Source of the DNA: CAVQZA01 sp963724805
Lineage (GTDB): Bacteria; Actinomycetota; Thermoleophilia; Gaiellales; Gaiellaceae
Reading direction: 5' to 3'
DNA: 64,000 bases
Assembly (NCBI GenBank): GCA_963724805.1
Contig: CAVRWA010000001.1
Span: 62,001 to 126,000 of the forward strand
The position numbers were made by a program, and so were the translations under genes. The number at the start of each line of letters is the position of its first letter. Positions within the stretch are counted from its first letter, which is position 1. Below are positions 61,214-64,000 of this stretch, piece after piece. The notes under the pieces were generated by a model. That model was not told the DNA's origin. It saw only the letters and a program-made list of their open reading frames with translations, and made no database searches.

Positions 61214-62710
61214 ATGGCGACGAGTCGAGGGGCGACGACGCTCGTCCCGGGAACCGCAGACGACGCGAACCACGCGCTCGAGCGGCTGTATCGCGAGCAC
61301 GCGCAGGACGTTTCCCGCTACGCACTGGGGGTGCTCGGGGACCGCACAGACGCAGAGGACGTCACCCAGACCACATTCCTCAATGCATACCTCGCGCTAC
61401 GGCGTGGTGAGCGCCCGACGACGCCTGGCCACTGGCTGATCGCGATCGCACGTAATACCTGTCGCGAGCGGTTCCGGTATGGCCAGCGGCGACCTCAGGA
61501 GGTCACCCTCGTCGAGGAGGTGAGCGCCGCGGCCGTGGGAGACGACGCCGCACCGACGGCTGCCGAGCTCCGAGGAGCGTTGCTCGAGCTCCCCGCGAAT
61601 CAACGCGCAGCGCTCGTGATGCGCGAGCTCGAGGGGCGCCAGTGCGCCGAGATCGCTCGGTCTTTGGGGATCTCAACTTCGGCGGTCGAGACACTCCTCT
61701 TCCGAGCACGGCGTTCGCTGCGTGAGCAGCTCGAGGAACAGCTTTCGTGCCGTGAGGCAGTAGTTGCGATCTCGAAGCAGGTGAAAGGCGGGCTTGCGCG
61801 CAGCGATCGCCCAGGCCTGCGAGCGCACCTGCGAAGGTGCCCGGATTGCGCACAGCTGGCCCGGAGCCTACGCGCTCGGCGGACCGTTCTCCGCGGCCTC
61901 CTCCCTCTGTCATGGATGTCGTCCCTCCTGACGCGGAGCTCCACATCAGGAGTCAGCGCCTCAGGACCCAGCGGTGTCGAGGCTGTTGGGCTCGCCGCGA
62001 AGACCGGGGCGATCCTCGCTGCCGGTGTGATCGCGGGCAGCGCCGTCCCATCGGATGTCACGCACCTCGCCCGGCACGCCACGCCTCGGCCGTCGAACAG
62101 TGTGCCAGCCGGCGCAATGGGAAAGGGAACGGCCCACGACCTCGTGCGGCCCACCGGTATGCGTGCGCCCAGGCCCGCGGCGGGCGCCGCCGCGCGACGC
62201 ACAGCGAATGAGCCACATCGAACCGTCTCGGCCGTGCCCGGCATTCACCCCGCACAAGCGACCACTCAGGCACCCGACGGTCTCGACTCCGGGGGTCGAG
62301 AGGCGCTCAGCGGCCCAGCCGCCCCTCACGTCTCACCGGGTAACTCTCACCAACCCGGATCTCCCCAAGGCGTTTCACACGGACACGTCGTCGACTCTCC
62401 GGGGAAGAAGCCCACGACCGAAGCCGACGTCCGGAGCCGCCACACCGGGAAGCGAGCCTCGGTCGTCTCCAGCCGCACCATGAAGGGTGAGGTCCCGCGC
62501 GCGCAGCCAATGCCGAAAGCGCAACGGCCTACCAGCACTTCAGCGGCCACGCACGCCAACCCGGCCGCCGACCCGCCCACGCCCGCTGCCGCTCCGGGTC
62601 ACGGCAACGGGCAGGGGGGAGGGCAGGCGAACGGCCAGGAGTTCGCTCCGGTCGAGCCTCCGGTGGGCGTTCCGGATCAGTCCAATGCTGGAGGGAACGG
62701 GCACCACTAG
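61214..62710 (+). CDS. ECF sigma factor fused to ZAS motif, membrane helix and outer tail
   Basis: A 498-residue sigma-70 family protein. Region 2 (about 20-90: ALERLYREHAQDVSRYAL, DAEDVTQTTFLNAYLAL) binds the -10 element; region 4 (about 115-175: LLELPANQRAALVMREL, then an HTH around IARSLGISTSAVETLLFRAR) binds the -35. A zinc anti-sigma-like HxxxCxxC motif follows (H205, C209, C212 in AHLRRCPDC), then a membrane helix (about 256-276) and about 220 residues of Pro/Thr/Gly-rich tail ending in GNGQ-like repeats. This arrangement, sigma plus its own membrane-tethered brake, is known in some ECF groups. ATG 61214 is used; an alternative GTG lies at 61208. Confidence 0.85.
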   Translation: MATSRGATTLVPGTADDANHALERLYREHAQDVSRYALGVLGDRTDAEDVTQTTFLNAYLALRRGERPTTPGHWLIAIARNTCRERFRYGQRRPQEVTLVEEVSAAAVGDDAAPTAAELRGALLELPANQRAALVMRELEGRQCAEIARSLGISTSAVETLLFRARRSLREQLEEQLSCREAVVAISKQVKGGLARSDRPGLRAHLRRCPDCAQLARSLRARRTVLRGLLPLSWMSSLLTRSSTSGVSASGPSGVEAVGLAAKTGAILAAGVIAGSAVPSDVTHLARHATPRPSNSVPAGAMGKGTAHDLVRPTGMRAPRPAAGAAARRTANEPHRTVSAVPGIHPAQATTQAPDGLDSGGREALSGPAAPHVSPGNSHQPGSPQGVSHGHVVDSPGKKPTTEADVRSRHTGKRASVVSSRTMKGEVPRAQPMPKAQRPTSTSAATHANPAADPPTPAAAPGHGNGQGGGQANGQEFAPVEPPVGVPDQSNAGGNGHH

Positions 62711-62985
62711 CACCGAACGCGCCGCGACTTGGCATCCGCTTCGACTTCACTGCCGCCACTGTCGGAGGTTCCAGCCATATTCGCCAAGCACGCCGGCCGC
62801 ACCTTCGTCGCAATCACAGTCGAGGGCGGCGCAGACCCGGTGATCGTCTGGCTCAATTCCCTGCATCGTGAGCCTGTAACTCGGCCGTAGAAGCCGAGTC
62901 CGCTCCGTTCGGTCGGTCGCAGGCGCTGCTCGTGCAGTCGGCCGGATGCGAGGCGCACTTCGACGGCCGCTGAGCGGAGAAGTCT

Positions 62986-63004
62986 CCCCCTTCCGGGGGG
63001 TTTT
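62986..63004 (+). terminator. Intrinsic terminator
   Basis: CCCCC-TTCC-GGGGG followed by TTTT, 276 bp after the sigma gene stop and before the TadG-like gene. Between 62711 and 62985 I see only a small hairpin (ACTCGGC / GCCGAGT, 62879-62899) and no gene I can support. It probably ends the sigma transcript and isolates the next gene. Confidence 0.6.
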
Positions 63005-63087
63005 CGAGAGCACGGCGCAGGTTCAGTCGAGGGCGTGCATCTGCTGGGCGACCGCGATCGTGATCGCTCGGACTGGAGGACGTGCTG

Positions 63088-64000
63088 ATGTCGATCTCTC
63101 GGATCTTTCGGCCGACTGGTGGTGCAGCTTTGCGCGGCGGCGTCGCGCGTCGTGGGGAGCGTGGTCAGGTGTTGGTTTTGGTGGTGGTCGGGCTGGTTGC
63201 GCTGATCGGGTTTGCGGGGCTCTCGATCGATCTGGCGAGTTGGTATCGCCAGCAGCGCTCGGAGCAGGCGACCGCGGATGCGGCCGCGCTTGCGGGGGCG
63301 CAGGCGCTGCCCGATGATCCCGTGACGGCGGCGGCGGATGCGCTTCGGTATGCGGACGCGAACGGGGCCGGGGTCTCGGCGAGCGACATCGTGGTCTCCA
63401 GCGACAGGTATCCGAACGACACGATCTCGGTGCGGGTGGGCAAGGAGGCACCGGCGGTGTTCACGAAGCTGTTCGGGATCAGCTCGGTCACGCTCCACGC
63501 CGATGCGGCGGCCCGCTCGGACGGGGTCTCCTCCGCGGAGGGTGTCGCGCCTGTAGCGGTCTCCAGCAAGCATCCGATGCTGGGCTGCAAACCGCCGCCC
63601 TGCGCCGGCGCGACCCAGCTCGACATGGTCGACCTGAAGGCAAAGGGCGGCCCCGACGCCGCCGGCAACTTCAGCCTGCTCGACCTGGAGATCAACGGGA
63701 GCGGCGGGGTCGGCGACTCGACCCTCGCCGACTGGCTCACCAACGGCTACGACGCCTACATGCCCTTGGGGGTCTACGAAGGGGTGCCGGGCGCCAAGTT
63801 CAACAGCGGCAGCTTCAGCCAGGCGCTCGCCGGCCGCGTCGGCCAGGAGGTGCTCTTCCCCGTCTACAAGCCACCGATCGTGCTGGGCGGCTCCAACGCC
63901 CAGTTCAACATCATCGGCTGGGTCGGCTTCCTGATCACCGGCTCCTCCGGCGGCGGCAACAGCGGCAAGATCTACGGCCAGTTCAAGCGCTTCATCGCCC
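63088..64000 (+). CDS. Tad/TadG-like pilus-assembly protein, truncated by the window end
   Basis: At least 304 residues are visible; the gene runs off the window. Its start is ATG 63088, seven bases after GGAGGA. Basic head, then ERGQVLVLVVVGLVALIG and GLSIDLASWYRQQRSEQATADAAALAGAQAL: the classic Flp/Tad N-terminal helix and following amphipathic stretch of TadE/TadG-like proteins, which belong to tight-adherence pilus machinery or surface structures. The outer part has paired Cys (LGCKPPPCAG). Other tad genes are not in the window. GC-rich codon use differs in having many GTG/TTG Leu-Val codons at the head. Confidence 0.8.
   Translation, partial: MSISRIFRPTGGAALRGGVARRGERGQVLVLVVVGLVALIGFAGLSIDLASWYRQQRSEQATADAAALAGAQALPDDPVTAAADALRYADANGAGVSASDIVVSSDRYPNDTISVRVGKEAPAVFTKLFGISSVTLHADAAARSDGVSSAEGVAPVAVSSKHPMLGCKPPPCAGATQLDMVDLKAKGGPDAAGNFSLLDLEINGSGGVGDSTLADWLTNGYDAYMPLGVYEGVPGAKFNSGSFSQALAGRVGQEVLFPVYKPPIVLGGSNAQFNIIGWVGFLITGSSGGGNSGKIYGQFKRFIA

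Noticed and set aside
62747..63013. 88-codon minus-strand frame between the sigma and TadG-like genes
   Set aside because: It crosses the intrinsic terminator, has no clear ribosome site and is Arg/Thr-rich; left unannotated.

Overview
The window is about 64 kb of GC-rich bacterial chromosome with many GTG starts, 1-4 bp start/stop overlaps and strong purine-rich ribosome binding sites. The DUF6325/SHOCT/DUF1918 small proteins, MalT-like LuxR regulators, GH133-type debranching enzymes, a cytochrome bd operon and a Tad-type surface protein together suggest a high-GC actinobacterium, most likely of the Thermoleophilia (Gaiellales/Solirubrobacterales) type. That placement rests on protein character and is an inference. 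I see no rRNA, tRNA, CRISPR array, insertion sequence or prophage.

Layout. (1) 0.1-7.8 kb: cupin and VOC enzymes, two multi-pass membrane proteins (YihY, AI-2E families), a large MalT-like regulator and a group of small stress-type proteins. (2) 7.8-15 kb, minus strand: a complete respiratory cassette ndh-cydA-cydB-cydD-cydC, with cydB frameshifted in this sequence. (3) 15-27.5 kb, plus strand: a carbohydrate block. A tight operon of glucose-6-phosphate dehydrogenase, a GMC oxidoreductase, an SCP2-like protein and a debranching enzyme is followed by a sugar ABC transporter (ATPase, binding protein, two permeases) with an appended FAD oxidoreductase and a membrane beta-helix protein. (4) 27.5-31.3 kb, minus strand: GT39-type glycosyltransferase, GNAT acetyltransferase and two tandem EamA transporters. 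(5) 31.3-38.8 kb: purine biosynthesis purL-purF-(VOC)-purM-purN-purH. (6) 38.9-45.6 kb: DUF1918, cystathionine beta-synthase, an AlkZ/YcaQ-like protein and a trans-sulfuration enzyme run together with an MBL hydrolase, a PPOX-fold protein and an MFS exporter. (7) 45.6-51.5 kb, minus strand: SDR, a second debranching enzyme and GT4 glycosyltransferase in one operon; a CDF metal transporter; an M48 protease.

(8) 51.5-64 kb is the accessory part. It has small unknown proteins, a gene-poor stretch (53.3-55.6 kb) with strong inverted repeats and a nested-hairpin segment that could be a structured RNA, then secreted proteins (a small beta protein, a trypsin-like protease, a Pro/Lys/His repeat protein), an O-antigen-ligase-like membrane protein, an ECF sigma factor fused to a zinc-binding anti-sigma motif plus a membrane helix and extracytoplasmic tail, and a Tad/TadG-like protein cut by the window end.

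The items most worth following are the sugar permease with an extra extracytoplasmic Ig/SdrD-like domain behind a 12-bp perfect hairpin, the sigma/anti-sigma/membrane fusion, the nested hairpins near 55.5 kb, the MITE-like inverted repeat near 41.9 kb, and a 17-nt motif shared by two distant promoter regions. No single segment is convincingly a wholly new system.
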